From the NCBI GenBank assembly GCA_028292405.1, contig JAQGMJ010000034.1:1-43939 (forward strand): a stretch of DNA of 43,939 nucleotides. Reading direction: 5' to 3'. Of the stretch, positions 27,665 to 35,768 are shown piece by piece. The position numbers and the translations under genes were made by a program. The stretch is from Betaproteobacteria bacterium. GTDB lineage: Bacteria; Pseudomonadota; Gammaproteobacteria; Burkholderiales; JAEUOS01. The notes beneath the pieces were generated by a model. That model was not told the DNA's origin and made no database searches. It worked only from the letters and a program-made list of their open reading frames with translations. How positions within the stretch are numbered: the first letter of the stretch is position 1; every line of letters begins with the position of its first letter.

Positions 27665-28291
27665 ATGAAATCGACCTCAAGCACCCTCAAGCAAAACACC
27701 AAGCGCCTGCTGGCCGGCGCTGCCCTCGCCATGGCGCTGCCCCTGGCGGCCTTCGCCCAATCCGCTCCGCCCGCCGGCCCCGGTGCCGACGGCCCGCGCC
27801 CCGAGCACCGCTGGCACGGCAACCAGGGCGGCGAGCATCGCGGCATGGAAGGCCGTGGCGGTGAACGCGAAGGCGGCGGCATGCACCACCACGGCATGCA
27901 CGGCCGCCATCATCACGGCGGCATGATGCGCCTGCTGCACGGCGTCAAGCTGACCGACGCGCAGCGCGACAAGATGTTCGCCATCCATCACGCGATGGAA
28001 CCGCAGGCCTACGAGAAATTCAAGATCCTACGCAAATCGCATGAAGACCTGCGCGGCGCCGGCACCTCGGCCAGCTACGACGAAGGCAAGGTAAAGGCCG
28101 CGATCGACGCCGGCGCCCGCGCCAAGGCCGACCTGCAACTGATGCGCGTGCGCGCCGAACATGAAGTATTTGCCATGCTGACCCCGGAACAAAAAGCCCA
28201 GGTCGAGCAGAACAAGCAGAACTTTTTGCAGCACCGGATGTCGATGGAAGAGCGTGGTGACCGCAGGGATGGTGGCGCCCCGCAGAAATAG
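27665..28291 (+). CDS. Spy/CpxP-like periplasmic protein with His/Gly-rich N-terminal half
   Basis: 208 residues. The signal peptide ends AAFAQS. The next 75 residues are rich in His, Gly and Met (HRWHGNQGGEHRG, MHHHGMHGRHHHGG), a probable metal-binding tail. The helical C-terminal half has the LTxxQ motifs of the Spy/CpxP family: LTDAQRDKMFAIHHAM and MLTPEQKAQVEQ. Spy and CpxP are periplasmic chaperones, and CpxP also damps CpxA. Divergent to a CpxR/CpxA-like pair with only 200 bp between, so it is likely its target and possibly its feedback inhibitor. The metal-rich tail hints at Cu, Ni or Zn sensing like ZraP or CnrX. A strong hairpin follows the gene. Confidence 0.82.
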   Translation: MKSTSSTLKQNTKRLLAGAALAMALPLAAFAQSAPPAGPGADGPRPEHRWHGNQGGEHRGMEGRGGEREGGGMHHHGMHGRHHHGGMMRLLHGVKLTDAQRDKMFAIHHAMEPQAYEKFKILRKSHEDLRGAGTSASYDEGKVKAAIDAGARAKADLQLMRVRAEHEVFAMLTPEQKAQVEQNKQNFLQHRMSMEERGDRRDGGAPQK

Positions 28292-28307
28292 TCCTTTCGG
28301 AATAGGG

Positions 28308-28331
28308 ATCAAGGGGCTTCGACCCCTTGAT
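28308..28331 (+). terminator. Hairpin after the CpxP-like gene
   Basis: ATCAAGGGG (28308-28316) / CCCCTTGAT (28323-28331), a 9-bp perfect stem with loop CTTCGA. No T-run follows. Position 16 bp after the stop suggests termination or mRNA 3'-end protection. Confidence 0.6.
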
Positions 28332-28432
28332 AAGCCCCCCGATTTCAGAGAGAAGGCAGCCTCGCCTCTTCCGGTTTTTCGGGACTTTTTCCGTATTTCC
28401 CTTTGTAATCAATACCGTTTGGCAGGAGAACG

Positions 28433-28990
28433 ATGATGGCAACTACCCCGAGTACGCTTAAGCAGCCCTTGGGCCGCGCGATCCGCCCGCTATTCGTGGG
28501 CGCTTCCAGCCTGGCGATTGCCGGCTTGCTCGGCGCCTGCGCCAGTCCGCCGTCGGGGCCTTCCCCGGCGGTCGGCACGCAGTCCAAGGGCGGTCTCAAC
28601 AGCATGTCCGTCATCGGACCCCTGAAAAACGCCGAATCCGCCTTTGCCGAGTACGCCCGCGCCCGTCATCGCGAATCCGGCCTGCGTGAAACCGTGCAGG
28701 CCGCCAGCGACGAGGCGCTGGTGGCGCGGCACCGCCAGACCATCGGTTCGACCGACTTCCTGGTGGCCGCCGCCGCCGAAAGCCGCCTGGCTACGGCGCG
28801 GCGTGAACTACGCATGGGCGAAGCCGCGACCCGCGCGGCGCGCTCGCGCCTGTATCGTGCGCTGGGCGTGAACGACAACGGCATGGCGCAGGTCTCGCTG
28901 CCGGCCGACAACGCCAAGCCGGGCGCGGTGCTGCTGCCGCTCACCCTGCCTGGCGAGGCGCCGCAGGCCCTGCCAGGGGCGCCGCTTTAG
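28433..28990 (+). CDS. Small lipoprotein resembling the C-terminal end of NodT/TolC-type efflux outer-membrane proteins
   Basis: 185 residues. A lipoprotein signal (ASSLAIAGLLGACAS, Cys at about 37) is followed by a low-complexity linker. The helical region VAAAAESRLATARRELRMGE and RAARSRLYRALGV closely follows the final helices of NodT-family RND efflux lipoproteins (AERTLLSAEDALAQSRA...LYKALGGGW). It is far too short to form a beta-barrel channel (family about 460-500 residues) and has no adjacent pump genes. It may be a degraded efflux component retained as a lipoprotein, or an independent helical lipoprotein. AGGAG precedes the ATG. A textbook terminator at 29049-29079 follows. Confidence 0.6.
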   Translation: MMATTPSTLKQPLGRAIRPLFVGASSLAIAGLLGACASPPSGPSPAVGTQSKGGLNSMSVIGPLKNAESAFAEYARARHRESGLRETVQAASDEALVARHRQTIGSTDFLVAAAAESRLATARRELRMGEAATRAARSRLYRALGVNDNGMAQVSLPADNAKPGAVLLPLTLPGEAPQALPGAPL

Positions 28991-29048
28991 CGCGCCATGT
29001 AACGACCCCCTGGGTATGCCGGGCTCCCTCGCCCGTGCAAATCCGTTC

Positions 29049-29079
29049 AGCCGGCCCCAATGGGAGGCCGGCTTTTTTT
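29049..29079 (+). terminator. Rho-independent terminator
   Basis: AGCCGGCC (29049-29056) / GGCCGGCT (29066-29073), a perfect 8-bp stem with a 9-nt loop followed by a run of seven T. It lies 59 bp after the lipoprotein gene and just beyond the 3' end of the convergent ABC permease gene. Confidence 0.9.
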
Positions 29080-29116
29080 CCGGCGCGTTGTCGCTGAAAC
29101 GGGCTTTTCCGGCGCG

Positions 29117-29920
29117 TCAGTGTTCGGTCAGGCGCCAGTACAAAAAGCGGTGCTCGGCGGAAAACAGGCGCTTGTAGACCAGCAGCACCACGCTCACCGT
29201 GCCCAGGCCCGAGGCCGCCGAAATCAGGAACATGATGACGATCTGGTAGCGGATCGCCGCCTCCGGCGCCTGCCCCGCCAGCACCTGGCCGGTCATCATG
29301 CCCGGCAGGCTGACGATGCCGACCACCGACATGGCGTTGATCACCGGCGTCATGCCGGCACGCACCGCGGCTTGCGCCGCAGGGCGAAACGCTTCCCAGC
29401 GCGTCGCGCCCATTGCCAGCAGGGTCTCGATCTGGTCGCGGCGCGACTGCAGCTCGCCGGTGATGCGCTCCATCCCCAGCGCCACGCCGGTGAGCGTATT
29501 GCCGAGGATCATGCCGAGGATCGGGATCACATATTGCGGCTCGTACCAGGGGTGCACCCGCAGGACCACGAACAGGCCGATGGCCGCCACCAGCCAGGAG
29601 CTGCCCCAGACCGAGACGATGCTGTCGGCGCGCATCTGCCTGTAGGTCCAGCGGCTGCGCTCGCCGGCCGCGCGCCCGGCGACCAGCGTCATCAGCACCA
29701 TCATCGCTACCACCACGTACCAGCGGTTCACCGCGAACACCCAGCCCAGCACGTAGCCGACGGCCAGCAACTGCACCACGGTGCGCAGCGCGGCTAAGGC
29801 GAGCTTTTTCTCCAGGTTCAGGCGCAGCGCCAGCGAGATGGCACCGTTGATCAAAATCAGCGCGGCGGAAATCGCCAGCGCCGGCCATGAAAGATCGGTG
29901 AGGTAGGTGCCGCCGCTCAT
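29117..29920 (-). CDS. fetB: FetB/YbbM-type ABC exporter permease
   Basis: 267 residues, about six or seven membrane helices. ALRTVVQLLAVGYVLGWVF and IPILGMILGNTLTGVALGMER are the family hallmarks of YbbM (FetB). ETLLAMGATRWEAFRPAAQ is the cytoplasmic coupling segment and SLPGMMTGQVLAGQAPEAAI is strongly conserved. The E. coli FetAB pair enhances iron export and oxidative-stress resistance; the substrate here is inferred from this. The ATG at 29918-29920 overlaps the stop of the ATPase gene by 4 bp. Confidence 0.88.
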   Translation of the reverse strand: MSGGTYLTDLSWPALAISAALILINGAISLALRLNLEKKLALAALRTVVQLLAVGYVLGWVFAVNRWYVVVAMMVLMTLVAGRAAGERSRWTYRQMRADSIVSVWGSSWLVAAIGLFVVLRVHPWYEPQYVIPILGMILGNTLTGVALGMERITGELQSRRDQIETLLAMGATRWEAFRPAAQAAVRAGMTPVINAMSVVGIVSLPGMMTGQVLAGQAPEAAIRYQIVIMFLISAASGLGTVSVVLLVYKRLFSAEHRFLYWRLTEH

Positions 29921-30648
29921 GCGGCCTCCCGCGGCGCGCCGGCGTTGTCGGCATCGGTCGCGTCGGTAAAACTTAAACGACCCGCAACCATTCGGCAATG
30001 CCGGGTGCCGACGCGCACGCCCTGCGCGGGGTCGTGGCTGATCCACACCGTCGCCACCTCCGCGCGGCGCTCGCGCGCCCAGCCCAGCACCAGGGACTCG
30101 ACCTGCGCGGTCGAGTCCGGGTCGAGGGCGGCGGTAGGCTCATCCAGCAGCAGCACGTCAGGGTCGAACTGCAGGGCGCGCACCAGGCCCATCACCTGCG
30201 CCTCGCCGCCGGAGAGGTCGCGGCCTTCCTTGGCGAGAAAGCCGGCCGGCTTGCCCGCCGCTTCCAGCAACTGCAGTGCGCGCTCGCGCAGGTACATGCG
30301 CCCGGCGTTGATCTTCAATTCGAAGGGCAGGCGCAGATTGTCTTCCACCGTGCCGCCGAGCAGCGCCGGGCGCTGGCGCAGGTAAGCCACGCGCGAGCGG
30401 AACAGCGGCACGTCGCAGGCCGGCACCGGCCGGCCTTGAAAGCTCATCACGCCGCCGGACAAGGGATCGAGCAGCGCCAGGCTGCGCATCAGCACGCTCT
30501 TGCCGGCGCCGGAGGGACCGGACATCACCAGATGCTCGCCGGCGTGCAGGTCGAGAGTGACCGGATGCAGCAGCACGGCGCCGGCGACGGGGTCGCGGCG
30601 TTCGATGCGCTCCGCGCGCAGCAGGGGGTGGGAGGGGGCAGGGGGCAT
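29917..30648 (-). CDS. fetA: FetA/YbbL-type ABC transporter ATP-binding protein
   Basis: 243 residues with all ABC ATPase motifs: Walker A GPSGAGKS, Q loop LRQRPALLG, signature LSGGEAQ, Walker B VLLLDEPTAALD and the switch His ISHDPAQ. It overlaps the permease gene by 4 bp (ATGA), a translationally coupled two-gene operon as in E. coli fetAB. No periplasmic receptor is encoded, consistent with export. Confidence 0.9.
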   Translation of the reverse strand: MPPAPSHPLLRAERIERRDPVAGAVLLHPVTLDLHAGEHLVMSGPSGAGKSVLMRSLALLDPLSGGVMSFQGRPVPACDVPLFRSRVAYLRQRPALLGGTVEDNLRLPFELKINAGRMYLRERALQLLEAAGKPAGFLAKEGRDLSGGEAQVMGLVRALQFDPDVLLLDEPTAALDPDSTAQVESLVLGWARERRAEVATVWISHDPAQGVRVGTRHCRMVAGRLSFTDATDADNAGAPREAA

Positions 30649-30891
30649 GGGGTCGGCGCGAATCGCGCAGGCGCATCATGCCCCCGCCCGGCGCGGCACG
30701 CAATTGACCCACTTCAAGCAAGCGCGAAGTTTTACCCCGCCATCACCTCGAATGAAGGCGATTCGCATTTGCGCCCGCGCCGCTGCGCCCTTGCGCTGGT
30801 CCGCGGCGCAGCGATGGCGGGCGACCACCGCGCGCCGGCCTGGGCATCCAGCCCGGCGGCAGGCCTTACGGGCCCCTTGGGATGACCGCCA

Positions 30892-31263
30892 TCAGCGTTG
30901 CGCGGCGGTCGGCTGGTCGAGAAAGCCGGTCACTGCCGCCAGCAGGTTGGCGCCGTCCAGCACGCCGAAGTCGATACCCTGCGCCAGCGGCGGTCCGCCG
31001 TCGGGCCCCAGGGTCCAGCCGAAGCGCACGCGGTCGTGGTGCACGTCGACTTCGCTGGTGCGCCGGAAGCGGTTGCCGGGGTAGCGTTCCTGCACCGCCT
31101 GCACCATGGCGTTGATGCCCTCGTGGCCCTCGCCTTGCAGCAGCGGATCGAGGTAGGTGGCGTCCGCCGTCCAGGTGCGGGCGATCAGGGCGCGGCGGCG
31201 CGTGGGGTCGGTTTCGTTCCAGACTTCGATGTAGCGGTCGATCAGTTCGGTAAGGTTGCTCAT
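30892..31263 (-). CDS. SnoaL-like / NTF2-fold protein
   Basis: 123 residues. LIDRYIEVWNETDPTRRRAL, TWTADATYLDPLLQGEG and HEGINAMVQAVQERYPGNRF are the SnoaL-like family's N-terminal two thirds; DRVRFGWTLGPDGG is the second sheet. GGAGAA lies 6 bp before the ATG at 31261-31263; the in-frame upstream start lacks this. It is a different protein from the NTF2-fold gene at 20231 and closer to polyketide-cyclase-type members. Substrate unknown. Confidence 0.85.
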   Translation of the reverse strand: MSNLTELIDRYIEVWNETDPTRRRALIARTWTADATYLDPLLQGEGHEGINAMVQAVQERYPGNRFRRTSEVDVHHDRVRFGWTLGPDGGPPLAQGIDFGVLDGANLLAAVTGFLDQPTAAQR

Positions 31264-31484
31264 GGCGTTCTCCGGGTTGTGGCTGCGCGGGAGTGGCTTC
31301 GGGAGGAAGCCGGTGCGCGGCCTGGCAGCATGATTGCGCGCGCGGCATGGGCGGACAATTACGCCCCGGGTAATCACGGGCGGCGGGGTGCACCGGATCG
31401 AGGCGCGTTTTCCAGGCCTTTCCCTAGGTGTTTGTCAGAGGATTTCCTACAGACGCCGGCGCGTCCCGTCCTTAGCATTGCGCC

Positions 31485-32129
31485 ATGGAAAATCCATCCG
31501 CCAATCACTCCCACGCCGCCGCGCGCGCCGGTGCGATCCACGCCATGTCCGCGTACGCCGCCCATGCCGCGACGGGGGCGGCTTTCACCGGCATCGTCTA
31601 TAGCGCCGAGGCCGACGCCACCTTCGACGAGGCGCGCCTGCGCGAATTCGGCGCCGCCGCGGTAAAGCGCAATGCGCGCCTGGGACTTACCGGCCACGCC
31701 TACGTGCATGGCGGCCGGGTGGTCGAATACATCGAAGGCACGGCCGAAGCGGTCGAGGAAGCCTACGCGGCGGTCGAGGCGGACCCGTCGATGACGATCC
31801 ACCAGGCGGCACGCGCGCAAGCCCTGGCGCAGCGCCGCTTCGGCGCCTGGCGCCTGGAGACCTGCGGGGCGGATCTGATGGAGCTGCGCCTGGAACACGT
31901 GCTGGAAACGGTGCTGCAAAATCTCGCGGCTGCCCTCTTCGGCACCGGGGACAGTCTTTCCGCCATCTGGCGCCTGGTCGACGCCATCGCGCGGCGCCAG
32001 GTCCGGCAAGCCGGTCCGCGCCGCATCGACCCGGCTGGCACTCGCCCACTAGGGCGGGCTGCCCGCCCTAGTGGGCACGCGGCTCAGTCCGACCAGGACT
32101 TGAGTTCGCGCTTCAATTCCATCGAGTAG
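31485..32129 (+). CDS. BLUF-like domain protein lacking the key flavin-switch Gln
   Basis: 214 residues. A BLUF (blue-light FAD) fold is at about 34-110: FTGIVYSAEADATFDEARLR, KRNARLGLTGHAYVHGGRVV, EYIEGTAEAVEEAYAAVEAD. The flavin-site Tyr (Tyr39) and Asn (Asn63, in the conserved NARxxLTG) are present. The Gln whose flip drives the photocycle (AppA Gln63, in FFQWLEG) is Glu81 here (VVEYIEG). Photoactivity is therefore doubtful or altered. The N-terminus is Ala/His-rich with no signal. The C-terminal 60 residues read through a 33-bp palindrome and overlap the end of the opposite gntR gene by 46 bp, so translation there may be an accident of a lost stop. No clear ribosome-binding site. Confidence 0.75.
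   Translation: MENPSANHSHAAARAGAIHAMSAYAAHAATGAAFTGIVYSAEADATFDEARLREFGAAAVKRNARLGLTGHAYVHGGRVVEYIEGTAEAVEEAYAAVEADPSMTIHQAARAQALAQRRFGAWRLETCGADLMELRLEHVLETVLQNLAAALFGTGDSLSAIWRLVDAIARRQVRQAGPRRIDPAGTRPLGRAARPSGHAAQSDQDLSSRFNSIE
32044..32076. terminator. 33-bp perfect palindrome at a convergent gene junction
   Basis: GCCCACTAGGGCGGGC (32044-32059) and its exact complement (32061-32076) around a single T. It can form a 14-16-bp hairpin in either transcript. It lies inside the 3' end of the BLUF-like gene and 8 bp beyond the GntR stop; no T-run follows, so bidirectional termination is probable but unproven. Confidence 0.65.
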
Positions 32130-32893
32130 GTAAAGCGCCGCTCCGGGTGGATGGTGATGGTGGTCTCGAAAATCTCGCCGCTGCGTCCGGTGTAGCGGCG
32201 CACCACGGTCATCGCCGGCGTGTCCGGCGTCACCCGCAGGAGCTTGGCGATTTTCGCCGGGATGCGGCTGGCGAAAAACTCGAAATGCGCGCGTTCCACG
32301 GTCTCGCCGTAGCGCTTTTCGATCTGCTCGTAGAGCGGCGCGCGTTCCAGGGTCTTGGCCTTGACCACGCTGGCGTACTTCGGCAGCACGTAGACGTCGG
32401 TCCAGGCCAGCGGCTCATCCACGTAGTCCGAGCGGCGCAAGGCGGAGAGGCAGAACCAGGCCTTGCCGGGTTCGCAGCCCAATAGCGAAGCCAGGTGCTC
32501 GTCGGCCACCACGTCGCGCGTTTCCATGTTCTCGCGATAGGTGTCGCTGGGGAAATTCAGCAGCTCCGAAAGGTCGCCCAGGGTCTGGGTGAATACCGCC
32601 CGCTGTTCGGTGGCAACCACCACCGAGCCGGCGCCAGGCCTGCGTGTCACCAGGCCCTTGTCGGTGAGGGCGGCGAGCGCCGCGCGCACGGTGAAGCGGC
32701 TGACCTTGAAGCGCTCGCATAGCTGCATTTCGGAGGGCAGCAGGCCGCCGACGGGGTAGCGCCCGGCGGCGATCTCCCCGAGCAGGAGGTTGACGATCTC
32801 CTGGTAGCGCGGCAGCACCGCCGGCTTGGCCGGGGCGCTGGCAGTCTTGGAAGGGGGCTTGCGGGCGGGGCTTGGCGTGACTGGTTTGGGCAT
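32084..32893 (-). CDS. GntR-family (HutC/UTRA-type) regulator
   Basis: 269 residues. After a Pro/Lys-rich tail, the winged HTH reads YQEIVNLLLGEIAAGRYPVG and LPSEMQLCERFKVSRFTVRAAL. The effector-binding UTRA domain (about 110-265) contains WTDVYVLPKYASVV, EQIEKRYGETVERAHFEFFA and the C-terminal MTVVRRYTGRSGEIFETTIT. Divergent from the alpha/beta hydrolase-hydrolase-Bug receptor operon at 33110-35760, its likely target. TGTGACAAATT (32981-32991) and TGTGTTCAAATT (33012-33023) are candidate operator half-sites in the shared region. The 3' end overlaps the BLUF-like gene by 46 bp. Confidence 0.88.
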   Translation of the reverse strand: MPKPVTPSPARKPPSKTASAPAKPAVLPRYQEIVNLLLGEIAAGRYPVGGLLPSEMQLCERFKVSRFTVRAALAALTDKGLVTRRPGAGSVVVATEQRAVFTQTLGDLSELLNFPSDTYRENMETRDVVADEHLASLLGCEPGKAWFCLSALRRSDYVDEPLAWTDVYVLPKYASVVKAKTLERAPLYEQIEKRYGETVERAHFEFFASRIPAKIAKLLRVTPDTPAMTVVRRYTGRSGEIFETTITIHPERRFTYSMELKRELKSWSD

Positions 32894-33109
32894 CTTGTTC
32901 TCCGCGATGGGCCTATTATCGCCCAGGACCAGCCGCGTCTCCGGCCGATGCCGACCGGTTTGGTTTTTGCCGTCCGCGAATGTGACAAATTTTGGTTATG
33001 CGGGCCGGATTTGTGTTCAAATTCCCGCGCGCAAAAAGCTTGCGCCATGCCGGGACTCATCCACGCTGCCAACCACGGCGGGCATGCCGAAAAAACCAAG
33101 GAGAGCGTA

Positions 33110-33949
33110 GTGGCAATCGCGGAAGTGCGTGGCGTCAAGATCAAATACGAAGTGGTCGGCGAGTCGGGGCCCTGGCTCACGCTTACCACCGGCGGCCGCC
33201 GTGGGCATGAGGAGTTCCTGCCCCTGGCGCGCAAGGTCGCGGACCAGGGTTTTCGCGTGCTGCTGCACGACCGCCGCAACACCGGCGCCTCGCAGATCGT
33301 CATCGCCGGGGAAGACGGCGAAGAGGAAATCTGGGCCGACGACCTGGCCGAACTGCTGGGCCAGCTGAAAGCCACGCCCGCCTTCATCGGCGGCTCCTCC
33401 TCCGGCGCGCGCATGTCGATGCTGGTCTACAAGCGGCATCCCAAGATCGTGCGCGGGCTGATCCTGATGCGCATCACCGGCGGCGCCTTTGCCGCCGGCC
33501 GCCTGCCGGAGATGTACTACGCCCAGTTCATCCGCGCCGCGCGCGAGGGCGGCATGGCCGCGGTGTGCGACACCGAGCAATACCGCGACCGCCTGGCCGC
33601 CAATCCTTCGAACCGCGACTACCTGATGGCGATGGACCCGAAGGAATACATCCGCGTGATGGCGCACTGGCTCGACATCTTCCTCTCCGGCCCGACCGAG
33701 CCGGTGATGGGCGTGACCGAGGCCGACCTGCGCGCCATCGAGGTGCCCTCGATCATCGTGCCGGGCAACGACAAGACCCACGCCGCGGTCAACGGCCGCG
33801 CCGCCGCCCGCCTGGTGCTGGGCAGCGAGCTGTTCGAGCTGCCGCTGGAAGACGAGGACATCCCGCTGATTCCTTTCAGCGGCTGGTCGGCGCACGAGCC
33901 GGCGCTGGCGCGCGCCTTTGTGGAGTTCATGCGCCGCAACGGCGCCTGA
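33110..33949 (+). CDS. Alpha/beta hydrolase
   Basis: 279 residues, GTG start with AAGGAG 6 bp upstream; the longer open frame to 32948 lacks a ribosome-binding site. The triad is intact: nucleophile Ser in FIGGSSSGARMSML, Asp in IIVPGNDKTHAAVNG, His in FSGWSAHEPALA. The oxyanion region is TTGGRRGHEEFLPLARK. The substrate cannot be told; with the following genes and the receptor at 34792, an ester or enol-lactone carboxylate is plausible. First gene of a three-gene operon controlled by the divergent GntR. Confidence 0.82.
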   Translation: MAIAEVRGVKIKYEVVGESGPWLTLTTGGRRGHEEFLPLARKVADQGFRVLLHDRRNTGASQIVIAGEDGEEEIWADDLAELLGQLKATPAFIGGSSSGARMSMLVYKRHPKIVRGLILMRITGGAFAAGRLPEMYYAQFIRAAREGGMAAVCDTEQYRDRLAANPSNRDYLMAMDPKEYIRVMAHWLDIFLSGPTEPVMGVTEADLRAIEVPSIIVPGNDKTHAAVNGRAAARLVLGSELFELPLEDEDIPLIPFSGWSAHEPALARAFVEFMRRNGA

Positions 33950-33970
33950 AGCGCCAAGCAGAGGACCAAC

Positions 33971-34759
33971 ATGTACGCACAAGCCAACGGCATCAAGATG
34001 CATTACCTGGTGGACGGTCCCGAGGACGCACCCTGGGTCACCTTCGTCACCGGCATCGCCAACGACACCACGCTGTGGGCGGGTCAGGCAAAGGCCCTGT
34101 CCGACAAGTTCCGCGTGCTGCGCTACGACCTGCGCGGCCAGGGGCTGACCGAATCGACGCCGCCGCCGTATTCGATCGAGTCGCTCTCCTCCGACCTGGT
34201 GGCGCTGTGGGACGCCATCGGCGTGGCGAAGAGCCACCTGGTCGGCCTGGGCCTGGGCAGCACCATCGCCATGCGCACCGCCATCGACAAGCCGCAGCGC
34301 ATCGACAAGCTCGCGCCCACCTGCACCCGCGCGCGCATGGTGCCGGACTTCAAGGTGATGTGGGGCAAGCTTACCGAGACGGTGACCGCCGGCGGCGTCG
34401 AAGCCATTGTGGAACAGACCGCCCAGCGCTGGTTCACCGAAGACTTCAAGGCCGCGCACCCTGACGTGATCGACAACGTGCGCAAGATGGTCGCCGGCAC
34501 CAGCCGCGACGGCTACCTCGGCTGCGTCTCCGCCTTTGTCGGCCTGGATCTGGAAGACGAGCTGCCGCGCATCAGCGCGCGCACCCTGTTCATGGGTGGC
34601 GCCGACGACAAGAGCGGCGGCCCGGAAGCCATCATGCGCACCCTGGCCGAGAAGGTGCCGGATGGCGTTTACAAACCGGTGGCCAATGCCGCGCACATCG
34701 CCAACGTGCAAAACGAGGCGGAGTACAACCGCATCCTGCGCGAGTTCCTGCTCGCCTGA
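33971..34759 (+). CDS. Alpha/beta-hydrolase-fold protein without the nucleophile Ser
   Basis: 262 residues, closest in pattern to 3-oxoadipate enol-lactonase (PcaD-like): VLRYDLRGQGLTESTPPPYS, SDLVALWDAIGVAKSHLVG and PQRIDKLAPTCTRARM. The nucleophile elbow, normally GxSxG (GLSMGG in PcaD), reads GLGLGS: the Ser position is Gly94 (codon GGC 34250-34252). The other triad members look present (Asp in FMGGADDKSGG, His in NAAHIANV). It is therefore either inactive, or uses another mechanism, or acts as a partner of the intact hydrolase encoded 21 bp upstream. AGAGGA precedes the ATG. Confidence 0.78.
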   Translation: MYAQANGIKMHYLVDGPEDAPWVTFVTGIANDTTLWAGQAKALSDKFRVLRYDLRGQGLTESTPPPYSIESLSSDLVALWDAIGVAKSHLVGLGLGSTIAMRTAIDKPQRIDKLAPTCTRARMVPDFKVMWGKLTETVTAGGVEAIVEQTAQRWFTEDFKAAHPDVIDNVRKMVAGTSRDGYLGCVSAFVGLDLEDELPRISARTLFMGGADDKSGGPEAIMRTLAEKVPDGVYKPVANAAHIANVQNEAEYNRILREFLLA

Positions 34760-34791
34760 ATGCGGCAAACGATAACGATAGGGAGACAGAC

Positions 34792-35760
34792 ATGATCAAG
34801 CTCATCCGCGCGGCCACCGTCGCGCTGTTTGCCGTCGCCGGCGTCGGCGCGCAGGCGCAAACCTGGCCCGCCAAGCCGATCCGCCTGGTCGAGCCGGCTG
34901 GCCCCGGCAGCGCGGTCGACGCCTTCGCGCGCCAGTTCGCGCCTCTATTGGCCGAGTCCCTCGGCCAGCCGGTGGTGATCGACAACCGCGCCGGGGCCAA
35001 CAGCGCCATCGGCGCCTGCGAAGTCGCGCATGCCGCCCCCGATGGCTACACCCTGCTGCACGGGAACATCAACAACTCGCTCAACGACCTGATCAACAAG
35101 GACACCCGCTGCCGCCTCAACGAGGCACTGGTGCCGGTGGCGCGCCTCACCGTCACCCCGCTGGTGATGGTGGTCCACCCCTCGGTGCCGGCCAACGACC
35201 TCAAGCAATACATCGCGCTGGGCAAGGCCAAGCCCGAGTTGCTGACCAACGCCTCCGGCGGCCAGGGCTCGATCACCCAGTTGCTGGGCGAGAAATTCAA
35301 GATGGCGGCAGGCATCAACTCGCGCGAGATTCCCTACAAGGCGATCGGCGCCGAGCTGCCCGACTTGCTGGCCGGCCACGTGATGACCGCCTACCTCTCG
35401 CCGGTGGTGGTGCGCCAGCACATCAGCGCGGGCAAATTGCGCGCTCTCGGCGTGGCTTCGGCCAAGCGCCTGGCGATCATCCCCGACGTGCCGACCCTGG
35501 GCGAAGCCGGCCTGCCGGGCGTCGAGGCTTCGGGCTGGAACGGCCTGTTCGTTCCCGCCGGCACGCCCAAGCCGATCATCGCGCGCCTGGCCGCCGAAAC
35601 CGCGAAAATCCTCGCCTCGCCGGTGATCAAGAACGACTCGATCAGCCAGGGCTACGAGGTGGACGCCGCCGGGCCGGACGAATATGCCGCCTACGTGCGC
35701 GCCGAAATCGCCAAGTGGGGCAAGGTGATCAAGGACTCCAACCTCAAACTGGAGCAATAA
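34792..35760 (+). CDS. Tripartite tricarboxylate transporter (Bug) substrate-binding protein
   Basis: 322 residues, secreted periplasmic receptor. The signal peptide ends VGAQAQT. The usual Bug start WPAKPIRLVEPAGPGSAVDA is followed by VVIDNRAGANSAIGACEVAHAAPDGYTLL (ligand-loop region, residues about 61-89), IPYKAIGAELPDLLAGHV and IPDVPTLGEAGLPGVEASGW. The family binds mostly carboxylates and amides. No TctA/TctB membrane subunits are nearby, as is common for Bug genes. Third gene of the GntR-linked operon, so it likely captures that pathway's substrate. GGGAGA precedes the ATG. Confidence 0.92.
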   Translation: MIKLIRAATVALFAVAGVGAQAQTWPAKPIRLVEPAGPGSAVDAFARQFAPLLAESLGQPVVIDNRAGANSAIGACEVAHAAPDGYTLLHGNINNSLNDLINKDTRCRLNEALVPVARLTVTPLVMVVHPSVPANDLKQYIALGKAKPELLTNASGGQGSITQLLGEKFKMAAGINSREIPYKAIGAELPDLLAGHVMTAYLSPVVVRQHISAGKLRALGVASAKRLAIIPDVPTLGEAGLPGVEASGWNGLFVPAGTPKPIIARLAAETAKILASPVIKNDSISQGYEVDAAGPDEYAAYVRAEIAKWGKVIKDSNLKLEQ

Positions 35761-35768
35761 AACAGGGC

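Noticed and set aside
32948..33109. N-terminal extension of the first alpha/beta hydrolase
   Set aside because: Lies over the regulatory region shared with gntR; the GTG at 33110 has a strong ribosome-binding site and matches the family start.
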